DNA of 64,000 bases from Methanosarcina flavescens (GTDB lineage: Archaea > Halobacteriota > Methanosarcinia > Methanosarcinales > Methanosarcinaceae): the NCBI RefSeq assembly GCF_001304615.2, contig NZ_CP032683.1:2046001-2110000 (forward strand), given 5' to 3'. The notes under the pieces are model-generated. The model saw only the letters and a list, made by a program, of their open reading frames with translations. It was not told the origin of the DNA and searched no databases. Below, in pieces: positions 48,466 through 57,569 of this stretch; position 1 is the stretch's first letter; each line of letters starts with the position of its first letter. A program made the translations under genes and the position numbers.

Positions 48466-49041
48466 ATGAGAACAGGCAGAATGTCCCGCAAGACAAAAGA
48501 AACCGATATCCAGCTTGAATTGAACCTTGATGGCACAGGAATTGCCGATGTCAACACAGGGATCGGGTTTTTTGACCATATGCTTATCTCTTTTGCCAGG
48601 CATGCGGAATTTGACCTTAAGGTGCATGCGGATGGCGACCTGTATGTGGATGAGCATCACCTGATAGAAGACACAGCGATAGTCCTCGGAAAAGTGCTTG
48701 CAGATGCGCTTGGAGATATGGCAGGAATTGCCCGCTTCGGGGAAGCCAGAATCCCAATGGACGAAGCCCTTGCCGAGGTTGTCCTGGATATAGGTGGGCG
48801 CAGCTATCTTGTCCTGAAAGCCGAGTTTGCAGCGCCTAGGGTTGGACAATTCAGTACCCAGCTTGTAAAACACTTCTTCGAAACGTTTGCCTCAAATGCG
48901 AAAATTACCATCCATGCAAGTGTCTATGGCGATAATGACCATCACAAGATCGAAGCTCTCTTCAAAGCTTTTGCCTATGCTATGAAACGGGCTGTAAAGG
49001 TCGAGGGTCAAGAGGTAAAGAGCACCAAAGGGCTTCTGTAA
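48466..49041 (+). CDS. hisB: Imidazoleglycerol-phosphate dehydratase
   Basis: HisB dehydrates imidazole glycerol phosphate. The paired metal-binding His segments are [19 protein letters not shown] and [10 protein letters not shown] in the first half, with [15 protein letters not shown] in the second. The length of 191 residues is normal. It closes the hisG-hisA-hisB run. Confidence 0.93.
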   Translation: MRTGRMSRKTKETDIQLELNLDGTGIADVNTGIGFFDHMLISFARHAEFDLKVHADGDLYVDEHHLIEDTAIVLGKVLADALGDMAGIARFGEARIPMDEALAEVVLDIGGRSYLVLKAEFAAPRVGQFSTQLVKHFFETFASNAKITIHASVYGDNDHHKIEALFKAFAYAMKRAVKVEGQEVKSTKGLL

Positions 49042-49403
49042 CGGCAGAGTTGCGGCTCTGCAGTGCGCTGCCCTTTTCGCTTCGCTCAAGAGGGCTAATT
49101 TAGAGGTAAGTAATAGTAAATCTTTGCCCAGGCGAACTGGTTTATGATAGGTACTTTGCTGTCTCAGGAAGGTTGATTTACAAATGTGGGGCAGCTTTTT
49201 CCGTGCTTTTTGTGGTTTTCTGCAGTTTTTTGTGGATTGAGTCAGTGTAAGTATCTACGTTCAAATCCTGTTTTAATGCATAATTTAGCAGATTCTATAG
49301 GTTTAAGCGCATATTTTTTCGTTGTTGCTGGCTCAAAGGAGAGGGAAACCGTAAATTTTTATTCTGGGAAATTAATTTTATAGATAGAATTTGGGGGGAT
49401 GAA
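49042..49403. other. Intergenic region with hairpins after hisB
   Basis: Two hairpins follow the hisB stop directly: GCAGAG/CTCTGC at 49044-49061, and GCCCT/AGGGC at 49070-49096. They may terminate the his transcript, though no long T-run follows the first. The remainder holds no gene. Confidence 0.5.
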
Positions 49404-50045
49404 ATGAAAATTCTTTATGTTTATGCACATCCGGAACCGAAATCTTTTAACGGCGCTTTAAAGGATACAGCCCTTGCTGCCTTGCAGGAAAAGGGGCATG
49501 AAGTAAAGCTATCTGACCTGTATGCAATGAAGTTTCACCCTGTCCTGAAAGCTTCGGATTTTCCGGAGAGGAAAAATCTTGAGATTTTCAACCCTTTCTT
49601 AGAGGCTATAAAAGCAATAAAGACAGGAGCCTTTTCATCTGATATAAAGGAGGAGATGGAAAAAGTAAAATGGGCTGACCTTTTGATTTTTCAGTTTCCT
49701 ATTTATTTTACGGCTATGCCTGCCATTATGAAAGGCTGGATAGACCGTGTTCTGGCACCTGGGTTCGGGTTTGACCCGGTTACCAATAGTGCTTATGATA
49801 CCGGTCTCTTCAAGGGGAAGTCTGCAATGCTTGTTACGACAACAGGGGCTCCGAAGGAAATATATTCCGAAGGAGGCGCGCATGGCGACCTTAACAGACA
49901 TCTCGAACCAGTAACACACTGTGTTTTTGAATATATGGGAATGAAGGTGCTCCCATCATACATAATTTACGAAGCCAGTGCTATGAAATGGGAAAGAGGG
50001 GCTGAAGAGCTGGAAAAGTATAAACAGAGGCTGCTTGAACTTTGA
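49404..50045 (+). CDS. NAD(P)H dehydrogenase (quinone)-like flavoprotein
   Basis: The 213-residue protein has the flavodoxin-like fold of the NQO/MdaB group. KILYVYAHPEPKSFNGAL is the FMN/FAD phosphate loop, and LLIFQFPIYFTAMPAIMKGWIDRV, split around the isoalloxazine site, is typical. TTTGAPKEIY is the third loop. It would reduce quinone-like compounds with NAD(P)H. The physiological acceptor is unknown. Confidence 0.82.
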   Translation: MKILYVYAHPEPKSFNGALKDTALAALQEKGHEVKLSDLYAMKFHPVLKASDFPERKNLEIFNPFLEAIKAIKTGAFSSDIKEEMEKVKWADLLIFQFPIYFTAMPAIMKGWIDRVLAPGFGFDPVTNSAYDTGLFKGKSAMLVTTTGAPKEIYSEGGAHGDLNRHLEPVTHCVFEYMGMKVLPSYIIYEASAMKWERGAEELEKYKQRLLEL

Positions 50046-50199
50046 TTCAGGTGAAGAGTCCTCAAGTTTAAATATTCAATTTTGATTAATTTTAAATGAG
50101 AAAATTAACGTTTCTTGTTTTTCCCTGTTTACTTCCTTCTGTTTACTCTTTAACTTTTTAATTTTATCCTTTATTTCCTGCTGGCGATTTTATATCATT

Positions 50200-50883
50200 T
50201 TATTTGCCTGCATGTTGTACAATAATTCTTTTTTCAACAAGAATATTCCTACTTTTGCTGTCAATAACTCTAAAAAGGATTTCAGAATCCGCTTTGAAAC
50301 CATAATTATCGGAGGTGTTGCTGTCTCCATCCACACTTACTTTCACACTGGAATTAACATATTTTGAACTATCTTGCCCACACAGGATCAATTTCTCTCC
50401 AATAGTCCAGAAGCCGTCTTCAAGAGTTGCACTGTTTCGGGTAACGTATGTATTGTTTTTCTTTTCAGGGCTCAAATTCTCGTAAAAAACCTCCGTATCT
50501 CCTTCAGCACGAGTTCCTCCTTTTCCAACATCACCCTGGTAAGAGTTTCCATATCCCGAAATCCTTATGGAAATGGTGCTGAAAGGAAGAGCATCGCCTC
50601 CTTCGTGCATAAGCACAATCCTGTTTTCCTCAAGCCTGACCCGATCCGTCATCGAACCTACCCCGTAAAGCCCTCCTTCACAGGATTCAATAGTAATTTT
50701 CGCTATCAAAGGTTGAGAATTTGCGTCTTCTCCAACACTGTTAAAGATAATGCCAGAAATTGCACCCGCAAGTACAACCAGAATAAGCAGCGTAAGGAGA
50801 GAACCTACAATAGGAGTTACAGCTTCGGATGCTGATTCTGATGAGAAGAGACCTTTATCTCGAAACTTTCTGCAGGCTTTCAT
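50200..50883 (-). CDS. Type IV pilin-like secreted protein
   Basis: The N-terminus (ESASEAVTPIVGSLLTLLIL) is the class III signal used by archaeal pilins, with a hydrophobic helix that follows the cleavage site. The rest is a beta-rich extracellular domain with many Asn-x-Ser/Thr sites. ATG at 50883 is preferred over GTG at 50904. It is followed by no pilus assembly gene, so a role in surface adhesion is inference. Confidence 0.75.
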   Translation of the reverse strand: MKACRKFRDKGLFSSESASEAVTPIVGSLLTLLILVVLAGAISGIIFNSVGEDANSQPLIAKITIESCEGGLYGVGSMTDRVRLEENRIVLMHEGGDALPFSTISIRISGYGNSYQGDVGKGGTRAEGDTEVFYENLSPEKKNNTYVTRNSATLEDGFWTIGEKLILCGQDSSKYVNSSVKVSVDGDSNTSDNYGFKADSEILFRVIDSKSRNILVEKRIIVQHAGK

Positions 50884-50979
50884 CAATGAGAAAATAGGTA
50901 ACACTGTAATAAATACTTTATTAAGAGCTCTGGGAAAAAGGAATTTACTAAGAAAAGTTTGGAGGGAATTTCTCCTGAA

Positions 50980-51843
50980 TTATTTCCTCCTCCGGTGTCT
51001 CTGGTCATATTCCTTTTCGAGCTCGAAAATCCCTCGAACCGATTCAAGTTCTTTTCTGCTTCTGGCATAATGCAAAAGCACAAGACCAACTCCGCAGAGC
51101 AGAGCTATAATCGCAGCAGAGAAAAGCAGGGGTGCTGATTTGGTATAGTACTTAACCTGGATAGCTTCCTCCCGCTCTCCCATCTTCGAGGAAATCCACA
51201 GGAGGTTTTGCCTTCCTTTTTCATCAACGGTTACATTCGCAGGCTCCGGCCTGGCTATCCCGAATACCCTGTTGCCAGTGACATATCCTTCTGGAAGTAC
51301 CACACGGATAAATTCAGAATTGGGTTTAAGGAACGCAAAGCCCTGGGTTCCCGGAATTTCAAGCGTATATGCAATAAAACCTGTTACGGGCTCTTTGAAC
51401 TCCAAGTTTATAACTTTCATATTCCGGCTGATTTCCTGAGTCAGGGTATAATTCAGATCTGAAGTTTCGTTTCTGCGTGATAGCTCTTCAAAAGTTTGCG
51501 GGGCTGCTGTGGTTTCATTAGCAGGCTCTACAAGCAGTACAAAATTCTGAATCGGATTCTCTTCGCGACCACCGCCCAGGGTTTCAGGGGGATAAATCTC
51601 AAGCTTGCTGGTATTTACTGCGATATTTACAACCTGCACCTTCGTATTATCTTCCAGCAGATAGTACGTGGTTGTATTTGCAAGTGTTTGATTGCTTGAT
51701 TCATTTAGAAAAACCTCAAATTCGTAATTAGAAATATTGCCAGGCTCATCCACGACAATTTCCTTTTTTTGGTCCATACAGCCCGATACTAAGACCACCA
51801 GCAGGGCAAGGAACATAAACACAATTTTCGTTCTTATTCTCAC
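50980..51843 (-). CDS. DUF5803-like lipoprotein
   Basis: The signal segment ends in VVLVSGC, a lipobox-like Cys. A long extracellular domain with Asn-x-Thr sites follows, then one C-terminal membrane helix (LLFSAAIIALLCGVGLVLL) and a basic tail. I recognise the layout as DUF5803, from memory only. GTG at 51843 fits GGGAG better than TTG at 51849. It is upstream of the pilin-like gene on the same strand, 97 nt away. Confidence 0.68.
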   Translation of the reverse strand: MRIRTKIVFMFLALLVVLVSGCMDQKKEIVVDEPGNISNYEFEVFLNESSNQTLANTTTYYLLEDNTKVQVVNIAVNTSKLEIYPPETLGGGREENPIQNFVLLVEPANETTAAPQTFEELSRRNETSDLNYTLTQEISRNMKVINLEFKEPVTGFIAYTLEIPGTQGFAFLKPNSEFIRVVLPEGYVTGNRVFGIARPEPANVTVDEKGRQNLLWISSKMGEREEAIQVKYYTKSAPLLFSAAIIALLCGVGLVLLHYARSRKELESVRGIFELEKEYDQRHRRRK

Positions 51844-52055
51844 AAACAAGTTCTCCCTTGAGCTTGAAGCGACCTCTTTACAGCCTGCAGCAAATTACTC
51901 TTCTTCCAGATAAAACCTGTGCAGGGTCAGGGACAGGTTAATATTTACCCTATGCTTCCTATTCTTAATAAACAACACGGATAGACATCTCTAATAAATA
52001 TGATTGAAAGCTCACTTTCCTGAATAATAAGATAGACCTGGCAAGTAGCAAAAAT

Positions 52056-52313
52056 TCAAATATCAGATTTTCCGGAAGAGTTAAGGAATCTTTCCACCAT
52101 AGCCCAGTCAACTTTCTTTATATACTTTGCCTGAAGCTTGGAAACATAAAGAATATTGCTACCAATCAGGATTTTAAGGTCTGAAGGCTTGGGATCGGCT
52201 GTACCCAGTGGAAGAAGTACAGGTCCCTCAGGGGATGTAGATAGCCTGAAATCCTGCCCGCTCTTTCTTATATAGGCTCTCACCTTTTCATCAATTGCAA
52301 ACGATGGAATCAT
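52056..52313 (-). CDS. Small conserved hypothetical protein
   Basis: The 85-residue product begins MIPSFAIDEKVRAYIRK, with GGTG 5 nt before the ATG. It reads like a compact alpha/beta protein (GPVLLPLGTADPKPSDLKILIG). I know no function. It is divergent from srp19. Confidence 0.6.
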   Translation of the reverse strand: MIPSFAIDEKVRAYIRKSGQDFRLSTSPEGPVLLPLGTADPKPSDLKILIGSNILYVSKLQAKYIKKVDWAMVERFLNSSGKSDI

Positions 52314-52392
52314 ATTAACACCATTCAAAACTTGTCCGGGGAAGATAAATAATTACAGGTTACAGATACAATAAAACTAAAGATCTGGTAAG

Positions 52393-52429
52393 CAGGAAAA
52401 CTATCCTGGCAGACAGGAAAACTGTCCTG
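52393..52429. repeat. Tandem 21-bp repeat, each with a 16-nt hairpin
   Basis: CAGGAAAACTATCCTG at 52393-52408 is followed by CAGGAAAACTGTCCTG at 52414-52429. Each is self-complementary at its ends. They lie about 60 nt before srp19, where they may affect its transcription. Confidence 0.6.
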
Positions 52430-52490
52430 ACCATAGGAGGTTTCCGGGGCAGTTTTAAATCGCATGAAAGCAATTTAGGACGAAGATAAT

Positions 52491-52802
52491 ATGATGATGA
52501 GAGATAAGGGAAAACTTGTAATCTGGCCAGTATATCTGGATCAGACGAAGTCAAGGAGCAGCGGTAGAATTATCTCCCGGAAAAATGCAATAAAGGAACC
52601 TCAACTTAGCGAGATAAAAGAGGCAGCCCAGCAGCTTGGTTTACATCCTGAAGTAGAGCCTGAAAAAGCCTATCCCAAATCCTGGTGGGAAGTAAGCGGG
52701 AGGGTGCTTGTAGATGATAAAGGTCCGAAATCTGTTATCGCAAAACAGATTGCCTTAGCTATAAAAAAGATGAGAGGCCAGGAGAGTCCTGCCAAAACCT
52801 GA
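52491..52802 (+). CDS. srp19: Signal recognition particle 19 kDa protein
   Basis: SRP19 binds the tips of helices 6 and 8 of 7S RNA. KLVIWPVYLDQTKSRSSGR at the start and KSWWEVSGRVLVD later are the family hallmarks. The length of 103 residues is typical for archaea. Three adjacent ATG codons make the exact start uncertain by two residues. Confidence 0.9.
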   Translation: MMMRDKGKLVIWPVYLDQTKSRSSGRIISRKNAIKEPQLSEIKEAAQQLGLHPEVEPEKAYPKSWWEVSGRVLVDDKGPKSVIAKQIALAIKKMRGQESPAKT

Positions 52803-52936
52803 TATTAATATTGCTTCTTAATATATAAAAAAAGACTTTGAAAGCCCAGAGATGAATAGTTCGGGGTGTTTTGGAAATTCCCCTGTTTGTACTTCAGGTA
52901 GCCTCTATAAGTCCAAGTTAGTCTTTATAAGTCTAG

Positions 52937-53269
52937 TTAGTCTTTATTTTTTAGTCTTTTATAGGGATATCTCATTTCTTTTCCGCAGCGCTGGCAGGAA
53001 ACAACAACATAACCTTCTTTCAGCCTGTAACGGACATTTTTCCCGGGCACGAGAAAAGCGTAGCAGTGTTTGCAGATCCTGCTTTTTATCTCCCTTGGAA
53101 TACTCGTCCGGGTTCTCATAGAGATATTCCTGATAAGCTGCACATAACGCTCGCTGCGGTCAGGATGCTCGTCATGCTCCCTTCTTGCAAGCTCAAAAAG
53201 CCGCCACATGCGCTGGGTTGCAATAACCTGAATCAGGTTTTTCTGCTGTTTTCTTGCTATTCTGGACAT
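52937..53269 (-). CDS. rnp4: Ribonuclease P protein component 4 (Rpp21 homologue)
   Basis: The 110-residue protein carries the Rpp21 zinc site: CKHCYAFLVPG and, later, VSCQRCGKEMRYPYK. The helical N-terminus RIARKQQKNLI and the MWRLFELARRE segment are typical. It assists tRNA 5' processing. It is convergent with srp19. Confidence 0.9.
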   Translation of the reverse strand: MSRIARKQQKNLIQVIATQRMWRLFELARREHDEHPDRSERYVQLIRNISMRTRTSIPREIKSRICKHCYAFLVPGKNVRYRLKEGYVVVSCQRCGKEMRYPYKRLKNKD

Positions 53270-53333
53270 TGGTAAACCAATCCTGCATTTTCGAATTGGA
53301 TCTCGATTTTTGAAGCGTTTTTAAAAACCGAAA

Positions 53334-53996
53334 TCAGGAATCAAGAATAATCACATTGATATCAGGATTCTTGCCGTGTACAAGGGTTTTAAACTTTTCG
53401 GGATCTCCGTCTGTAATTCCAGGTTTCCCATAGTGCATCGGAATTACATCTTTTGGGGAAATGGCTGCAGCCGCATTTGCTGCCTCCTCCTCATCCATTG
53501 TGTACGTCCCTCCTATGGGCAAAAGGGCGACATCTGCTCTGATATCTTTCATCTCAGGGAAAAAATCACAGTCTCCTGCATGATAAATCCGGATTCCTCC
53601 AAGCTCCACTATATATCCTACTCCGAATCCATGCGGATGATAGGGTTTATCGATATTATAAGCCGGAACCACCTCAATCCTGATTCCTTTTATTTCAAGT
53701 CCGTCGGCCAGCACATCTCCCTCCCCAATCCTTCTTGCATCCCCTTTGAATTGCAGGGATAAATTTTCAGGGATCAGAGTAGTTGAGTCTGACCTGCGGA
53801 CCTTTCGGATATCATCAGGACTGCAGTGATCAGAGTGCTCATGGGTGATCAACAGGATGTCGGCCTTATCTTCAAAAGCAGGCTCTTCACCGAGATCATA
53901 AGGATCGATATAAATCTTTTTTCCATCCCCCTCAAGCAGAAAACCAGCGTGACCCAGCCATCGAATATTTACTCTTCCTATCTTTACACTGTTCAT
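53334..53996 (-). CDS. MBL-fold metal-dependent hydrolase
   Basis: The protein of about 220 residues has the metallo-beta-lactamase ligand motif LITHEHSDHCSPDD near 50-63. Further ligands lie in YHAGDCDFFPEM and in PMHYGKPG. These match the UlaG-like UPF0173 group. The substrate is unknown. ATG at 53996 has AGGTG 6 nt upstream and is preferred over GTG at 54005. Confidence 0.82.
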   Translation of the reverse strand: MNSVKIGRVNIRWLGHAGFLLEGDGKKIYIDPYDLGEEPAFEDKADILLITHEHSDHCSPDDIRKVRRSDSTTLIPENLSLQFKGDARRIGEGDVLADGLEIKGIRIEVVPAYNIDKPYHPHGFGVGYIVELGGIRIYHAGDCDFFPEMKDIRADVALLPIGGTYTMDEEEAANAAAAISPKDVIPMHYGKPGITDGDPEKFKTLVHGKNPDINVIILDS

Positions 53997-54198
53997 CTCA
54001 TACACCTACGAACTCCGTAATTGAGCTTGTGAGAAAACCTTATAGAAAGATTATATCAGGACTATATTCATAGAAGAATTGTTTTGCGATTATATTAATA
54101 GTATCCGACAGTATCGACTCTATCTATCTTTTAAGAGGAAAATGTTCACAGAAGCATCACAAGGCTTAAAAAAGTTAAAACACCTGAAAAGCAACTGA

Positions 54199-54969
54199 TT
54201 ACCTATCCTTATTAACATAACCTGGCTCAAGTACCCTGTCATAGATCATCTTCTGCATATAACACACAATCGGGAGTTTGATTACCACTGCTTCTCTCTT
54301 GTTTCCTGCACTGTGAACTCCAATTGACTCTTTCCCATCAGCAATCAGGAAGAACTCTTCATTATACCTAACACCATCAATTACAATATTATCCAGAAAA
54401 TCAATGAATTCCTCTGTGGCTTTTTTGAATTCAAAAGGCAGCAAACTGAACCTTTCCGGTTTATCAACGATAACAGTCAGTTTGCAGGTTTTTTCCAGTT
54501 TTTTTAGTTCCGGTTCAAACTCTTTTAGAAACTCAGGGCTGGACGAGAAAATAATAAGTTCTTCTTTTACTCTATCCAAGATTTCACGTATTCTATTCTT
54601 TATCCCCCAATCACTTTGGATGCACCATACAGGAGAAGTTTTTGGGAGTTCATAGCTCAGTTCATTGAGCTGGTCAAGCGTCTCGATTGCACAATTAATA
54701 AATTCGTCTTTTATCTTCCCGATTACCTGCCTTGGGTCGACTGCCCGGAAATAGGTAGGAGATCCCTGCCTTACTTCAAGAAAACCTTTTTTGGCAAGTG
54801 CTTTGAGAATTTCATATATTTTGGCTCTTGGCACATTTGTAAGCTCATGGATCTCACGGGCTGTAGCTTCTCTCAAACTTACAAGCCCGACATAGGCTTT
54901 TGCCTCATTTTCGGTTAGCCCGAGCTTTTCAAGGTTGCGAATTAACTGAGGATTAATTTGTGGAAACAT
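54199..54969 (-). CDS. TrmB-type transcriptional regulator
   Basis: The N-terminus (KLGLTENEAKAYVGLVSL, then TNVPRAKIYEILKALAKKGFLEV) is the TrmB winged helix. The C-terminal half (IFSSSPEFLKEFEPEL onward) is the PLD-like effector domain of this family. Its ligand is unknown. It is divergent from the RND exporter operon across 239 nt, so it may control it. Confidence 0.85.
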   Translation of the reverse strand: MFPQINPQLIRNLEKLGLTENEAKAYVGLVSLREATAREIHELTNVPRAKIYEILKALAKKGFLEVRQGSPTYFRAVDPRQVIGKIKDEFINCAIETLDQLNELSYELPKTSPVWCIQSDWGIKNRIREILDRVKEELIIFSSSPEFLKEFEPELKKLEKTCKLTVIVDKPERFSLLPFEFKKATEEFIDFLDNIVIDGVRYNEEFFLIADGKESIGVHSAGNKREAVVIKLPIVCYMQKMIYDRVLEPGYVNKDR

Positions 54970-55194
54970 TTGTTACCCCTAATGTAACAATAAACTTAAA
55001 TCTTTTCTGTCTATATACGTCATAGACCTGGGCTACTAAAAAAATTTGCCGCACATTGCAATAATTATAAGAACGTCTATTTGAATACAGGTTAATAGAC
55101 CCTGAATGGGTAAGTAAGCCTCCAGCTCAAAAAGAAAAAAACATATTGAAGGCGTGGCTCAAAGTCCTTAAATTGACTTCATATTAAAAATTAT

Positions 55195-55211
55195 GAGAGG
55201 AATCTACTATT
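55195..55211 (+). promoter_or_regulatory. SD site deciding an ATT start for the RND exporter
   Basis: GAGAGGA at 55195-55201 is followed after 7 nt by ATT AAA AAT GCC. An in-frame TGA lies just upstream. No ATG, GTG or TTG occurs in this frame until 55323, which would delete the first membrane helix. Confidence 0.65.
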
Positions 55212-57569
55212 AAAAATGCCTTTGAAAAACTGGGGTTTTTTATCCAGAATAACCGCTTTTCCGTACTCCTGATAGCTTTCCTGTTCATAATAATATCAAC
55301 ACAGGGAGCACAGCTTATTGAGATGAAATCAGGAACGGAAACCTTTGTCGGGAAAGACTCTCCTCTCTACCAGGATTATGATCACCTTTATCAGAATATT
55401 TTTCAGACACAATCTATTGTTATAATGGTAGAGGGCAATGAGGTAAAAAGTGCTGATCTGATGAAAGCCGTAGACAGGTTAGAGCATCAGCTACAGGCTA
55501 CGGATGGGGTGATCGAAACTACAAGCCCTGCCTCCCTTATCAAACAGGTTAATTACCAGATGATAGGAAGGTACACGCTTCCTGAAACCGATAAAGAAAT
55601 AAAAGCCATTATAGATGAAAACCCTGCAATTTTCGGTCAGATCATCCCTGACAATACTCATATGCTGATTTCTGTAGTTATGGCAGGTTCAGCTACCGAT
55701 AGGGTACAGGAAGACATTCTTACAGCAACTGAAGATGCCGTCTCATTTGCAGATTTTCCGCCATCTTACAACATTATTGTTACTGGCGATCCGGCATTCA
55801 TGGTTTCCATGAACTATGAGATGAATTCCAGTATGGGCGTACTTTTAGGGCTTTCAGCCGTCTTCATGGTAATTGTCCTGCTCCTCGTATTCAGGCATGT
55901 CCGCTGGTCTCTTCTCCCTCTGCCTGTAGTTCTTCTGGGCATCGTTTATACCTTCGGAGCTATGGGCTATTTAAAGATTCCAATGTCCATGGTCTCTATG
56001 TCTGCGTTCCCGATCCTTATAGGTGTGGGGATTGATTATGCTATTCAGTTCCACAACAGACTTGAGGAAGAATTGCAGGAAAAAGGAAACAAAACAAAAG
56101 CAGTTATAGAAACTATAAAGCATACCGGTCCTGCAGTTCTCATAGCTCTGGCAATGACAGCTCTTGGATTTTTCTCCCTTTTTACATCTACTGTGCCAAT
56201 GATCCAGGATTTTGGGCAACTGCTTATGATAGGCATTTTAATGTGTTACTTCTCTTCCATTTTCGTAGGCGTTGCAACGATTTCTCTATTTGACGAGTAT
56301 TCGGAGAGAAATCCACTGAAGAAAGTAGTAAATAAGATAAAACCTTCAAATTCGGAAAAGAAGCAAAAATCTGAGGAAGAAAGTCAAAGCAATCGCCTGA
56401 TAGGAAGAATCCTCCAGAAAACTACGAATACGACCCTCAAATACGACGTTCTTGTACTGGGAATCGCATGCATACTCTGTTTTGGTGGCTTCTATCTCGA
56501 TCAGTCTGTACCTATTGAGACTGATGTTCAAACCTTTGTGCCCCAGGATATGCCTTCTCTTGTTGATCTCAAGCACATGGGAGATATCATGGGGGGAAGC
56601 GATGAATTGAATCTCATCATCAAGGTAAAAGACACAGCGAACCCGGATGTTCTGAAATGGATAGACCGTTTTTCTGAACATGAGGTAGCATCCAATGGAC
56701 ATATTTACAGCGCTACTAGCATAGTGCCTCTCGTAAAGGAAAAAAATGGAGGAGTAATCCCCGATACCAGCCAGGAAATAGAGAACATCTATTCCCAGAT
56801 CCCCGAGGCACAGAAGAATCGCTACATGTATGGGAAGAACATGCTTCTCCTGAACTTCAATATTGGAAATGCGGTTTCGGACATCAAGCTGGTAGGGATT
56901 GAGGAGCTTACAAACATTGTAAAGCAGGATATACAGTGGATGCCAGCTCCACCTGGAACCACAGTTACAATTACTGGAAACTCGGTCGTGTTTATGGAGG
57001 TTCTTACTGCTCTTACTACTGGAAGAGTTGCGATGACATTCTTAGGCCTTATTCTTGTGCTTGCAGGGCTTCTTGTCGTCTACCGCGACTGGGTGAAAGC
57101 GCTCGTTCCTGTAATCCCGATGTTCATAGTTATCGGCTGGTCAGGAGGGGTCATGAACTACCTTAATATCGACTACACTCCCATGACAGCAACCCTGGGA
57201 GCCCTGATTTTAGGGGTAGGGTCTGAATACGCAATCCTCATGATGGAACGTTATTTTGAAGAAAAGGACAAAGGAAAAAGCCCTATTGAAGCAATTCGGA
57301 CGGCTAGTTCCAAAATAGGAAGCGCAATTCTCGCTTCAGGAGCTACAACAGTATTCGGGTTTATGGCCCTGCTGGTTTCCCCCTTCCCAATGATTTCAGA
57401 CTTCGGTATGGTTACGGTTATCGATATCGTGCTGGCTCTCCTGGCAACCTTTGTAGTCTTTCCGCCACTTATGATTTCCCTTGATACCTGGCGGGATAGA
57501 AGAAAAGGTCTCAGGACGGCAGAAAAAGGGACTGAAATACAGAAACAAACTCAGGGAGCCGAAATATGA
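55209..57569 (+). CDS. RND/MMPL-family exporter (HAE3 type)
   Basis: Read from ATT 55209, the protein has 786 residues and the family's N-terminal helix (FSVLLIAFLFIIIS). GTETFVGKDSPLYQDYDHL begins the first extracytoplasmic domain. Two halves follow, each with about five membrane helices and an extracytoplasmic loop. The conserved segments are GVGIDYAIQFHNRL and, in the second half, GVGSEYAILMMERY. HAE3 members move hydrophobic compounds or lipids. Cargo is unknown. Two COG1361 genes overlap and follow it, so they probably act together. Confidence 0.87.
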   Translation: MKNAFEKLGFFIQNNRFSVLLIAFLFIIISTQGAQLIEMKSGTETFVGKDSPLYQDYDHLYQNIFQTQSIVIMVEGNEVKSADLMKAVDRLEHQLQATDGVIETTSPASLIKQVNYQMIGRYTLPETDKEIKAIIDENPAIFGQIIPDNTHMLISVVMAGSATDRVQEDILTATEDAVSFADFPPSYNIIVTGDPAFMVSMNYEMNSSMGVLLGLSAVFMVIVLLLVFRHVRWSLLPLPVVLLGIVYTFGAMGYLKIPMSMVSMSAFPILIGVGIDYAIQFHNRLEEELQEKGNKTKAVIETIKHTGPAVLIALAMTALGFFSLFTSTVPMIQDFGQLLMIGILMCYFSSIFVGVATISLFDEYSERNPLKKVVNKIKPSNSEKKQKSEEESQSNRLIGRILQKTTNTTLKYDVLVLGIACILCFGGFYLDQSVPIETDVQTFVPQDMPSLVDLKHMGDIMGGSDELNLIIKVKDTANPDVLKWIDRFSEHEVASNGHIYSATSIVPLVKEKNGGVIPDTSQEIENIYSQIPEAQKNRYMYGKNMLLLNFNIGNAVSDIKLVGIEELTNIVKQDIQWMPAPPGTTVTITGNSVVFMEVLTALTTGRVAMTFLGLILVLAGLLVVYRDWVKALVPVIPMFIVIGWSGGVMNYLNIDYTPMTATLGALILGVGSEYAILMMERYFEEKDKGKSPIEAIRTASSKIGSAILASGATTVFGFMALLVSPFPMISDFGMVTVIDIVLALLATFVVFPPLMISLDTWRDRRKGLRTAEKGTEIQKQTQGAEI

